From assembly GCA_937926415.1 (NCBI GenBank), contig CALBAF010000128.1, forward strand, positions 1 through 21,435: 21,435 nt of DNA, given 5' to 3'. Source of the stretch: an uncultured Actinomyces sp. (GTDB lineage Bacteria; Actinomycetota; Actinomycetes; Actinomycetales; Actinomycetaceae). How positions within the stretch are numbered: the stretch's first letter is position 1; the number at the start of each line of letters is the position of its first letter. Under the pieces are notes generated by a model. The model had not been told where the DNA came from and ran no database searches. It was given only the letters and a program-made list of their open reading frames with translations. Positions 8,190-15,677 of this stretch are shown one piece after another. The position numbers and the translations under genes are program-made.

Positions 8190-8873
8190 ATGACTCACTG
8201 TCTCGATGAGCCGGGTGCACCGCTGCTGTTTGCCAGCGGGGCACCCGGCCTCGTCGTCACCGACGTCGATTCGACGCTGATCACCCAGGAAGTCATTGAG
8301 GAGCTCGCAGGCGCTGCGGGTACTCGTCAACGGGTCGCTGAGATTACGTCCCGTGCGATGAACGGCGAGCTTGATTTCGCGGAGTCTTTGCGCGAGCGCG
8401 TCGCTACCCTCGCCGGGGTCCCCGAATCCGTCTTCGGCGATGTCCTGTCCAGCATCACCCCCACAACGGGTGCGCGCGAGTTAATCGACGCGGTCCACCG
8501 AGCCGGCGGAAAGTTCGGCATCGTGTCCGGTGGATTCGAGGAAGTCGTCGCTCCCCTGGCCTCTTCTCTCGGCATCGACTTCTACGCGGCGAACCGACTC
8601 GAGGTCGCGGGCGGCGTCTTGACGGGCCGCGTGCTGGGTCGCATCGTGACCTCCCAGGTGAAGGTCGACTGCCTGCGTTCGTGGGCCTCGTCCCTGAATG
8701 TCCCCCTCGAGTGCACGGTTGCGATCGGCGACGGGGCAAACGACATCCCCATGATGCACGAGGCAGGGGTGGGTATCGCGTTCTGCGCGAAGCCCGCCGT
8801 TCGCGAGCAGGTCTCCGTCCAGCTCAATACGCCGGATCTGTCACTGGCGATCGCACCCCTCGGCCTCGCCTGA
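8190..8873 (+). CDS. serB: Phosphoserine phosphatase, short form
   Basis: 227 residues from the ATG at 8190, 1 nt after the glgC stop; upstream in-frame starts lie inside glgC and are rejected. HAD-superfamily signatures in order: DVDST (25-29, nucleophile and acid Asp), SGG (113-115), Lys158, and GDGANDIPM (180-188). The cap region between motifs I and II fits the SerB type. There is no N-terminal ACT domain, unlike mycobacterial SerB2. Expected reaction: dephosphorylation of O-phospho-L-serine in the last step of serine synthesis, cytoplasmic and Mg-dependent. It has no obvious Shine-Dalgarno site, so translation probably depends on coupling to glgC. Confidence 0.92.
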   Translation: MTHCLDEPGAPLLFASGAPGLVVTDVDSTLITQEVIEELAGAAGTRQRVAEITSRAMNGELDFAESLRERVATLAGVPESVFGDVLSSITPTTGARELIDAVHRAGGKFGIVSGGFEEVVAPLASSLGIDFYAANRLEVAGGVLTGRVLGRIVTSQVKVDCLRSWASSLNVPLECTVAIGDGANDIPMMHEAGVGIAFCAKPAVREQVSVQLNTPDLSLAIAPLGLA

Positions 8874-8882
8874 GCACGCTCG

Positions 8883-9410
8883 TCAGGGTTCGCGCGTGTC
8901 GGTCAGGCGGATCATGTGCCCGTCCCAGCCCTCGCGCCAGCTGCGCGCGTAGTCGAGGATCTGCGCGGGGTAGATCTCTCCGTCGATCTGGGCCGCAGCC
9001 TCATCGATGTCCCACCAGGCCTGCGCGTCGATGACGGAGCGTTCCAGATCCGTCCATCCGTCCCGGCTCAGCGCGGTCGAGGGCGCGTGTGCGATGAAGA
9101 ACCACTCGTCCTGTCGGGCGGTGACCGCCAGGAAGTCGAACTCGGCGGTCCGGTAGAGGACGGGGCCCACCAGGTCGTCAGGGGCCAGCTCGATGCCGGT
9201 TTCTTCGAAGACCTCGCGCACGGCCGCGGCGCGCGGGTCTTCCCCCTCTTCGATCCCGCCTCCGATCGTGAACCACCAGAATCGTTCCGGCTGGTCCTCG
9301 TCGTGGCCCTTAGCCAATAGGACCCGTCCACTGTCGTCAAAGAGGAGGACGCGGGCGGCCTCCCGGTGGGGATAGCCGTCCGCGTCCAATGGCCAGTCGA
9401 GTGCGCTCAT
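8883..9410 (-). CDS. NUDIX hydrolase
   Basis: 175 residues from the ATG at 9410, which shares ATGA with the stop of the PrsW-family gene upstream. The complete NUDIX box (GX5EX7REVFEETGI) covers residues 51-73, preceded by the strand ARVLLFDDSGRVLLAKG (19-35). The C-terminal part is acidic and Trp-rich. The substrate (nucleoside diphosphate linked to X) cannot be told from the box. It faces serB tail to tail with 9 bp between the stops and no visible terminator, so each transcript may run into the other gene. The enzyme is probably cytoplasmic, and its coupling to a membrane protease is unexplained. Confidence 0.88.
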   Translation of the reverse strand: MSALDWPLDADGYPHREAARVLLFDDSGRVLLAKGHDEDQPERFWWFTIGGGIEEGEDPRAAAVREVFEETGIELAPDDLVGPVLYRTAEFDFLAVTARQDEWFFIAHAPSTALSRDGWTDLERSVIDAQAWWDIDEAAAQIDGEIYPAQILDYARSWREGWDGHMIRLTDTREP

Positions 9411-10255
9411 GCCTCCAGGGTAGCCCGCCGGCGGCGCAGTCCCCACACCAGGAGGGCTGTGCTCACGACGAACACCGGGATCTCGATGGCACCGTAGGTC
9501 AGGTTCCACGAGTCTTCGGGAGCTACGAACCCCAGGCCGTTGGCCTGAGCGTGCAGCGCGAGCGCTCCGACGAATCCCGCAACACCGGCGAGGATTCCAC
9601 GCATCGCGCTATTGGCACGCAGGACGGCCCAGGCCAGCGCGTATCCAAACACGCCGGTGAAGATAGCGTGAGCGTAGGCACCGAGGATGGCGCGCACGAG
9701 GAAGGATTCCCACAGTCCGCTCATCCCGTCTTCAAGAGCGGTCACGTAGTAGCCCACATCCTCGCCCCAGGCGAAGCCGATGCCGACAAGGGCACCGAGA
9801 ACGCCGCCCTGCGCAGGACGAGTGAGCACCTTTCGTGCGGCGAGGATCAGCGCCAGCACGCCGATTCCCTTGCCGGTTTCTTCGACGAGCGGACCCGTGA
9901 CGACCGACGTCACGACATTGACCGCATCGTCGCTCAGGTTGCTCGCGGCTACGGCCGAGTCGACGACTGTGTTGCCGTATCCGGCGAAGATGAGCGCGCC
10001 ACCGGTTCCCCAGCCGAATGCGGCCAGCCAGGACAGCGCAGTGGGCTTGAGGCGAGCGGCCCATGCGAGAACCACCAGCCCGACAACTGCGCTCAGCGTC
10101 GAGGCGCCAAGCGCAAGCCAGGCATCGGATGATGAGATGCCCTCAAAGGCTTGCGTAAACTCATAGATCGCCGCCCGTATGCTCACTGCGATCAGCACGA
10201 CGGAGCAGACGATCAACGCCCAGGAACGTGGGCGCGTCGACAGTTCATCAGTCAT
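9407..10255 (-). CDS. PrsW-family intramembrane metalloprotease, short paralogue
   Basis: 282 residues, strongly hydrophobic, with about eight membrane segments. PrsW-family catalytic pattern in order: PLVEETGKG (122-130, with Glu125/Glu126 and Lys129), FAWGED (161-166, Phe and Glu spaced by three), His196 in AYAHAIFTG and His235 in LHAQANG. Start ATG at 10255 with AAGGAAA about 7 nt upstream. The 182 bp between it and the long paralogue hold no gene; I see no clear terminator or strong promoter there. Known for PrsW of Bacillus: first-step cleavage of the anti-sigma factor RsiW. The target here is unknown. It overlaps the NUDIX gene by 4 nt. Confidence 0.85.
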   Translation of the reverse strand: MTDELSTRPRSWALIVCSVVLIAVSIRAAIYEFTQAFEGISSSDAWLALGASTLSAVVGLVVLAWAARLKPTALSWLAAFGWGTGGALIFAGYGNTVVDSAVAASNLSDDAVNVVTSVVTGPLVEETGKGIGVLALILAARKVLTRPAQGGVLGALVGIGFAWGEDVGYYVTALEDGMSGLWESFLVRAILGAYAHAIFTGVFGYALAWAVLRANSAMRGILAGVAGFVGALALHAQANGLGFVAPEDSWNLTYGAIEIPVFVVSTALLVWGLRRRRATLEA

Positions 10256-10437
10256 TTAGGTTTCCTTTCTATCGCCCCGATCATTCCCCATGTTCCTATG
10301 CGTCACCTATGAGAAGGCGATGGAACAGCCGTGAAAGAGCACTCATGTGACAGGGCACGTACCGGTAGCCGCGAAGATTACCTGGCGCTGCCTCGTCGTT
10401 TGTTCTCTGGCCTCACTCCCCTGCTCGACACCCCGAG

Positions 10438-11739
10438 TCAGGCAACCTGCGCGCGACCGGCAACGGCGTTTGTGACGTCCTTTTGCTGCTCGGCGATCGA
10501 GGTCAACCTCAGGAATTCGCGTCGGTTTTCGACGGCATCAGCCAGCATCTGGCGGTCACTCTCGATGCGCGAGGGATCGGCGCCATGGCGAGCCATGAGG
10601 CGCTGGTCGAGGCCGAGGGAGGCCAGGTCGGACAAGAAGGCCCGCATCGCACGCTTCGCGTCACGCCCACCCTGCGAAGCCCACTTGAAGGCGGATCGAC
10701 GTGCGCGGCGATCGGTCGCCATCGACACCTCACCGGGAAGAACCCATCCGGTGCGCAGGTAGGGAACCAGACCCTCGCGAATGTGGAGTGCTTCCCGACG
10801 CGCGGCTCTGATCAGCAGAATCGACCACAGAAGGAACCCGGGAATACCCAACACGAGGTACATCACGATGAACCCTCTTCCTGATTCGGTCAGCGCGATG
10901 CTCCCGTTCCATGCGAAGTGGATGAGCATGGCAGCAAACCAGAACACGACGACGATGGCGGTCTTCGACCATCCGCGTTTGAACTTGATCAGGGCGAGCG
11001 CCAATCCGATGCCGGTCATCGACGTGGCCATCACGTGCAGGAAGGGCCCTGCCAGGGCGCGAAGAACGAACACAAACACGAGAGTCTTTGTTCCTTCGCT
11101 CTCGGTGCGCAGAAAGTACAAAATGTCTTCGAAGAAAAGGAACCCCGCCGCCGAGAATCCCGCGTACACGACACCGTCGAGTATCGAGTTGATGCTGTTG
11201 CGCCGTACGACAACGATGATGAGGACACCGATCCCCTTGAATGTCTCCTCCACGAGTGGCGCGATGAATGACGTGGCAAGCGCCTCGGCGCGCTGCGCGT
11301 CTCCGATCGTGAAGGCAATGTCTTCGTGGAGCGCCGTGTTCGCAATCATCGACGTCAGAGTCGCCACGCCCCCGCCCCACAGGAACATCGCGAGCTTCGT
11401 CGTCCACGGTTCTGGCTCCCAGCGATCGATCCACTGGAGGAAGACGACGACGATCACGAGGGCGACGAGGGAGAGCAGCGTCGTCTTCACGAAGGCGGTC
11501 ACGCTTGAAGACTCGGGTGCCAAACCGTAGATGATGATACCGACGGTTCCCAGCACGCCGATCGTCGTCATGACGACCTCAAACCAGGGGAAGGAATGCG
11601 CGGGCTTTGGAGGCTGCCAGACGGGAGCAGCATCGTCGGGGGCAGGTGCCGAGACTCCGTCAGCAGGGTCGATGGTGGTGCTGCTGATCTTGCTGAGGCG
11701 ATAATCCTCGCCGGGCCCTCCCCAGTGGGTCGCATGCAT
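10438..11739 (-). CDS. PrsW-family intramembrane metalloprotease, long paralogue with cytosolic tails
   Basis: 433 residues from the ATG at 11739, one nt after the previous stop (TAATATG) with GAGG about 8 nt upstream; two earlier in-frame ATGs would overlap the upstream gene by over 30 nt. An N-terminal Pro/Ala-rich polar tail (1-50) is followed by a membrane domain. There DRWEPEP (105-111), PLVEETFKG (161-169), FLFFED (200-205), His235 in FLHVMATS and His274 in LIHFAWNG give the PrsW metal-site pattern. The last 120 residues are soluble and rich in Arg and charged helices, a region absent from the short paralogue. It is the last gene of the run that begins with thrS and contains pimA, which hints at an envelope role. 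The substrate is unknown. Confidence 0.85.
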   Translation of the reverse strand: MHATHWGGPGEDYRLSKISSTTIDPADGVSAPAPDDAAPVWQPPKPAHSFPWFEVVMTTIGVLGTVGIIIYGLAPESSSVTAFVKTTLLSLVALVIVVVFLQWIDRWEPEPWTTKLAMFLWGGGVATLTSMIANTALHEDIAFTIGDAQRAEALATSFIAPLVEETFKGIGVLIIVVVRRNSINSILDGVVYAGFSAAGFLFFEDILYFLRTESEGTKTLVFVFVLRALAGPFLHVMATSMTGIGLALALIKFKRGWSKTAIVVVFWFAAMLIHFAWNGSIALTESGRGFIVMYLVLGIPGFLLWSILLIRAARREALHIREGLVPYLRTGWVLPGEVSMATDRRARRSAFKWASQGGRDAKRAMRAFLSDLASLGLDQRLMARHGADPSRIESDRQMLADAVENRREFLRLTSIAEQQKDVTNAVAGRAQVA

Positions 11740-11740
11740 A

Positions 11741-12355
11741 TTAGTAACCTCGTCCGCCCATCTGCGTGTCATCGTCAAAGTCAATAGGCTCGGGAATAGG
11801 AGCGTACCCGGCCAACCTCAACAATTTTACCATCCGTGCGGAACGCAGAGCGCGCACTCCCGCGACGTCCACGTTATGCACGTTGCGTGTGAGCTGGATG
11901 CGGTAGCACGTCGCATCCAGGGCCTCCAGGCGCGCGCTGGCCTGGGGATCCGATGCAATCCGCGCCCGCACGTCGGGGGTCAGGGTCTCACGGATTGCGC
12001 GAGAAAGGGCGGATGCGCGCTCCAAACGGGTCACGACTTCGACGCGATCTCCCTGGCGTTGCGCCGAGGTTCGACGGTCGAGGCCATCCGTTGTCAGCTG
12101 GTCTCCCCCGTCCTGGATGTAGGCGTGGGCGGCCTCGGCGAGGCCGGAACCGTCCAGTCCGGCACTGCGGGTCAGGAGGTCGACCTCGGAGGCCCGGCGT
12201 AGCAGGAGGCGAGAGAGCGAGTCTCGAGAGGCAAGGATGCGCTGATGGAGACGGTCCAGGCGGCGCGCACGCGTGATCGCGAATGCCGAGACCACGCCAA
12301 GCGCGATAACAGCGAGCGCGATGGCGACAAGCAGCCAGGGGGATAGCGAGATCAC
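11741..12355 (-). CDS. Membrane-anchored protein following pimA (Rv2609c N-terminal-like)
   Basis: 204 residues. One N-terminal membrane segment (about 7-29) is followed by RARRLDRLHQRI (29-40), a helical soluble domain, and the conserved-looking ending RALRSARMVKLLRLAGYAP. The arrangement resembles LemA-like helical domains. From memory it matches the N-terminal part of the membrane protein that follows pimA in mycobacteria (Rv2609c), where a NUDIX domain is attached; here no NUDIX box is present. Start GTG at 12355 shares GTGA with the pimA stop, so it is translated with pimA. Its biochemical role is not known to me. Confidence 0.75.
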   Translation of the reverse strand: MISLSPWLLVAIALAVIALGVVSAFAITRARRLDRLHQRILASRDSLSRLLLRRASEVDLLTRSAGLDGSGLAEAAHAYIQDGGDQLTTDGLDRRTSAQRQGDRVEVVTRLERASALSRAIRETLTPDVRARIASDPQASARLEALDATCYRIQLTRNVHNVDVAGVRALRSARMVKLLRLAGYAPIPEPIDFDDDTQMGGRGY

Positions 12356-13533
12356 GCGAGTTCCTCCTCTTCCTCGCCACGGCCACGGATCAGGTCACGC
12401 GCCCGGCGCGTACCCGAGTCGGCGGGGCTTCCCATCGCAATCGCCAGCTTGTAGACCTCGAAGACCTTATCGGCCACGACCTCCCAGTCGTATTGTGCGG
12501 ACGAGCGGGCTCCAGAGGCTGCCAGCTCCTCGAGGCGGTCGCGGTCGGTCAGCAGGTCGACGAGCGTGCGAGCGAGAGACTCACTACTACCGGTCTCGAA
12601 GAGCGCTCCGGCACGTCCTTCCTCGAGAACGGCGCGGAATGCAGGAATATCCGAGGCAACAACCGCCGTGTGAGCTGCCATGGCCTCGACGAGGACGATG
12701 CCGAAAGACTCGCCGCCCGTCTGCGGCGCGACGTAGATGCTGGCGCCCGCGAGAAGCGATTCCTTCTCCTCGTCACTGATGCCACCCAGGAAGGAGACCG
12801 AATCACCGAAACGTTTCGCGGCCTGGCGAATATCCGGTGCGTCTCCTCGGCCGGCAATGAGGAAACGGGCACCTGGGAAGCACTCGAGCACCGCAGCGAT
12901 GGCACCGGCGAAGATGCTGAGTCCCTTGCGGGGCTCATCGAGGCGGCCAAGAAACACGATGACCGGACGCTCCTCGGTCGCCGCCCACTGCTCCAGGGGC
13001 TGCGCGCTGCGGAACGAGGCCGTCTCCACACCGTTCGGGATGATGACGGCATCGCCGCCGTGGTGCTCGATGAGAGTGCGTCGGGCCTCTTCCGAGACGG
13101 CGATACGCACGCCGATACGTTCCATGTACAGGCGCATGGGAGCCGAGGCGATGGCTCGAGACACGGATCGGCCAAGAGCCGCGTGGAAAGTACCCACGAG
13201 AGGGGCACTCGACAGCATCGCAGCAGCCATGGAGACCGAGGGAACGACTGGCTCGTGGACGTGCACGACATCGAAATCGTTATCTGCCAGCCAACGGCGA
13301 GTCCGCGCCAGTGCCTTCGGTTTCACCGAAATATTGGCCACCGATCCATTGAACGGGATTGACACAGACGAACCGGCGGACGTGATCCAGTCAGGCAGGT
13401 CGTCCGAGGTCGACGGCGTCAGCACCTGAACGTCGTGTCCGCGGGACCGCAGCTTCAACGCGAGGTCACGAATGTGGAAGCCCACTCCCCCGGGCACATC
13501 CCAGGAATACGGGTTCACGATTCCAATCTTCAT
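12352..13533 (-). CDS. pimA: Phosphatidyl-myo-inositol mannosyltransferase PimA
   Basis: 393 residues, GT-B fold of family GT4. N-terminus MKIGIVNPYSWDVPGGVGFH with the GGVG donor loop (15-18). His118 in GTFHAAL corresponds to the catalytic-site His118 of M. smegmatis PimA. FLGRLDEPRKG (194-204) supplies Arg197 and Lys203 for phosphate contacts, and ESFGIVLVE (275-283) is the EX7E motif. It would transfer the first mannose from GDP-mannose to phosphatidylinositol at the inner leaflet, starting PIM and lipoglycan synthesis. The ATG at 13533 shares ATGA with the acyltransferase stop. The acidic tail ending EEEEELA is unusual but harmless. The locus context makes the assignment strong. Confidence 0.93.
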   Translation of the reverse strand: MKIGIVNPYSWDVPGGVGFHIRDLALKLRSRGHDVQVLTPSTSDDLPDWITSAGSSVSIPFNGSVANISVKPKALARTRRWLADNDFDVVHVHEPVVPSVSMAAAMLSSAPLVGTFHAALGRSVSRAIASAPMRLYMERIGVRIAVSEEARRTLIEHHGGDAVIIPNGVETASFRSAQPLEQWAATEERPVIVFLGRLDEPRKGLSIFAGAIAAVLECFPGARFLIAGRGDAPDIRQAAKRFGDSVSFLGGISDEEKESLLAGASIYVAPQTGGESFGIVLVEAMAAHTAVVASDIPAFRAVLEEGRAGALFETGSSESLARTLVDLLTDRDRLEELAASGARSSAQYDWEVVADKVFEVYKLAIAMGSPADSGTRRARDLIRGRGEEEEELA

Positions 13534-14456
13534 CGATTCTTCCTCTCGTGCTCGGCCCTCGCGCGCGCCAGACGCTCGGAGTCAAGATCCTCCACATACA
13601 CGCGCTGCATCATGTGCCAGTCCTGCGGCTTTGACGCCATCATGGCGGCAAATTCGTCCACCCATGCCTGCGTGAGGGCCTCGACGCGGTTCATGCCCGG
13701 CCGCTTCGCCTCGTCACCATCGATAGGACCGACACACCGCACGCGGACATCGGCCCCGGAGGGCGTTTCATTCTCGTACGTAATGCAGGCAGCGAAGAGC
13801 GGACGCTCCAGCTTGGTTGCCAGCGCTGCGGGACCCGCGGCGACGAGTGCCCGCCCTGTACCAAGGCCGACCTCGATGCCCGAACCCGAAATATCCCGGT
13901 CTGCAAGAAGCGGGACGATGACGCTGCGGCCGCGCACGCGCTCGATGAGGGTGGAGAACACCGACTCGCCCTTTGCAACTCCGATAATCTCCATGCCGAG
14001 GCCTTCGCGCAGCGACACGAAACGCTCGAACAGTGCCGGAGGCTCAACCTTCTCGGCCACGGTCACGATGCCACGACCGTGTGCACACACCCACGCTCCG
14101 GCGCGATCCCAGCTGCCGGAGTGCCCAAGAGCGAGCACGACCGGGCCGTCTTCGCTGGCCGCAGCCAGGGCCTCGAATCCTTCGAAGGACACTCCCTCGA
14201 GCAACGGCGCTCCGCGACGCGATCCGAGCATCAGCTGTTCGGCGTAGTTGCGGATGTGGGAGCGCACTGCGGCACGCAGCTCGTCGGCAGACGGCTCCGT
14301 TCCGGTCAGACGTGCCATGTTGGCGCGGAGCCGGTCGATCATGGCTCCCCCACGCCTCGCCGCAATCGATGCACCCGTGTCCGCCATACGCATGACGACG
14401 CGCAGCGGCAGGCGGGGGGCGATCGAAAAGGCGAGCGACAGGGGCGAAAAACTCAC
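13530..14456 (-). CDS. patA: PIM acyltransferase (PatA-like, LPLAT superfamily)
   Basis: 308 residues from a GTG at 14456 that shares GTGA with the pgsA stop. The HX4D active-site motif HSGSWD is at 112-117. A downstream segment LLADRDISGSGIEVGLG has the acidic residues found in LpxL/HtrB-type bacterial acyltransferases. The N-terminal 40 residues are amphipathic/hydrophobic and probably bind the membrane. In mycobacteria the protein at this position (Rv2611c, PatA) puts palmitate on the mannose of PIM1/PIM2. Its place between PI synthase and pimA supports the same function here, though the acceptor is inferred from context. Confidence 0.88.
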   Translation of the reverse strand: MSFSPLSLAFSIAPRLPLRVVMRMADTGASIAARRGGAMIDRLRANMARLTGTEPSADELRAAVRSHIRNYAEQLMLGSRRGAPLLEGVSFEGFEALAAASEDGPVVLALGHSGSWDRAGAWVCAHGRGIVTVAEKVEPPALFERFVSLREGLGMEIIGVAKGESVFSTLIERVRGRSVIVPLLADRDISGSGIEVGLGTGRALVAAGPAALATKLERPLFAACITYENETPSGADVRVRCVGPIDGDEAKRPGMNRVEALTQAWVDEFAAMMASKPQDWHMMQRVYVEDLDSERLARARAEHERKNR

Positions 14457-15079
14457 GGAGTCCCCTCATCAATGTGGCGGGCGGTGAACCAGATACGCTG
14501 GCAGACGGTCACGAACGAGGCGAAAGCGACCCAGGTCAAACCGGCCGCGAAGATCCATTCGGGCAGCCCGAGGCTCATGAGAATTGCCGTACCCATGCCG
14601 ATGATGAGGCGGTCGGTACGCTCAGCGATGCCCAGCTTGGCGACGACGCCGACGGACTCGGCACGGGCGCGCGCGTAGGGAACGGCGGCCGCGCCAACAA
14701 TGGAGCAGATGCCGGCGATGATCGACCATGTGCGAACGAGCGAATCGTCCATCTGGAAGACCGCGTAGGCGGTGAGGGAGCCAAAGACGGCTCCGTCGCC
14801 CAGACGGTCGAGCGTCGAATCGAGGAATGCTCCAAAACGTGTGCCGCCCGTCGTCATCCGCGCGATAGTGCCGTCCACGGAATCACCGAACATGACGACG
14901 GCAAGAGCGATACCGCCCTGCCAGATCCAGCCCTGTGGAATGCAGATAACCGCGATCGCGACCGTCGCAACGGTGCCGGCGACCGTCACCATATTCGGCG
15001 TGACACCCACTCGTGCGAGAACGCGAGCGAGAGGCGTAAAGATTGCCTTCGTAATAGAACGCCCGTGATTTCCGAGCAT
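14453..15079 (-). CDS. pgsA: Phosphatidylinositol phosphate synthase (CDP-alcohol phosphotransferase)
   Basis: 208 residues from the ATG at 15079, whose A is the last base of the HIT stop (TGATG); a longer in-frame version would run far back through the HIT gene. The CDP-alcohol phosphotransferase signature DSVDGTIAR (66-74), then Gly83, Asp87 and Asp91 (D-x2-DG-x2-AR-x8-G-x3-D-x3-D), is complete. About six membrane segments follow the N-terminal helix. Expected reaction: CDP-diacylglycerol plus inositol 3-phosphate to PI-phosphate, as shown for actinobacterial enzymes. pimA and the acyltransferase follow in the same run. It could in principle be a phosphatidylglycerophosphate synthase, but the context strongly favours PI. 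Confidence 0.92.
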   Translation of the reverse strand: MLGNHGRSITKAIFTPLARVLARVGVTPNMVTVAGTVATVAIAVICIPQGWIWQGGIALAVVMFGDSVDGTIARMTTGGTRFGAFLDSTLDRLGDGAVFGSLTAYAVFQMDDSLVRTWSIIAGICSIVGAAAVPYARARAESVGVVAKLGIAERTDRLIIGMGTAILMSLGLPEWIFAAGLTWVAFASFVTVCQRIWFTARHIDEGTP

Positions 15080-15672
15080 CAGTCCTCCTTCGGCCAGGCG
15101 GCGGCGAGGCGCGCTCGAGCATCTTCCAGGAGCTCGGGCACGGCCTTCGTCTGCGCAATAATCGGCAGGAAGTTCGCGTCCCCCAGCCAGCGGGGAACGA
15201 CGTGCTGGTGCAGGTGAGCGGCGATGCCGGCACCGGCAACTTCGCCCTGGTTCATGCCCAGGTTGAAACCCGCCGGAGACGCGACCTCGCGGGTGACGCG
15301 CATGGCCGTCGCCGTCAGGTTGCCTAGCTCCACGCGTTCCTCGTCGGTGAGCTCCGTGTAGTCCGAAACGTGGCGGTACGGGCACACGAGCAGGTGCCCG
15401 GAATTGTAGGGGAACAGGTTCATGAGCACGAAGCACGTGTTGCCGCGGTAGACGATCAGTCCCGTCTGGTCGTCCTTTCCGGGGGCCGTGCAGAACGGGC
15501 ACCCGACATCCGAGGCATCGGCGGGCTTGCCCTCACCGCGGATGTAGGCCATCCGATAGGGGGTCCAGAAACGACCGAAGCCGTCCGGGACGCCCGCCAG
15601 CGAGCGGGCGTCCTCGGTCGGCAACGGGCCGTTCGAGGTACCGATCAAATCGGAACCGGCGTCACGGCTCAT
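15079..15672 (-). CDS. HIT-family protein (Ap4A phosphorylase-like, Rv2613c type)
   Basis: 197 residues from the ATG at 15672, which lies about 10 nt after GAGG. A GTG at 15681, sharing GTGA with the thrS stop, is an equally in-frame alternative (200 residues) but is almost abutted by that site. Counting from the GTG, a zinc-type CPFC is at 61-64 and the HIT triad HLHQHVV starts at His156. The LNLFPYNSGHLLVCPYRHV-like strand pair is shown by FPYNSGHLLVCPYRHV (90-105). In M. tuberculosis the same-position protein Rv2613c degrades diadenosine tetraphosphate by phosphorolysis. It follows thrS, whose product can make Ap4A as a side reaction, so the pairing makes biochemical sense. Confidence 0.9.
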   Translation of the reverse strand: MSRDAGSDLIGTSNGPLPTEDARSLAGVPDGFGRFWTPYRMAYIRGEGKPADASDVGCPFCTAPGKDDQTGLIVYRGNTCFVLMNLFPYNSGHLLVCPYRHVSDYTELTDEERVELGNLTATAMRVTREVASPAGFNLGMNQGEVAGAGIAAHLHQHVVPRWLGDANFLPIIAQTKAVPELLEDARARLAAAWPKED

Positions 15673-15677
15673 AAGAC

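Noticed and set aside
8871..8885. Bidirectional terminator between serB and the NUDIX gene
   Set aside because: Only 9 bp separate the stops and no stem with a T-run is present.
10256..10437. Small gene or clear promoter between the two PrsW genes
   Set aside because: No supported reading frame. TAATCT-like and CCTATG repeat fragments are too weak to call.
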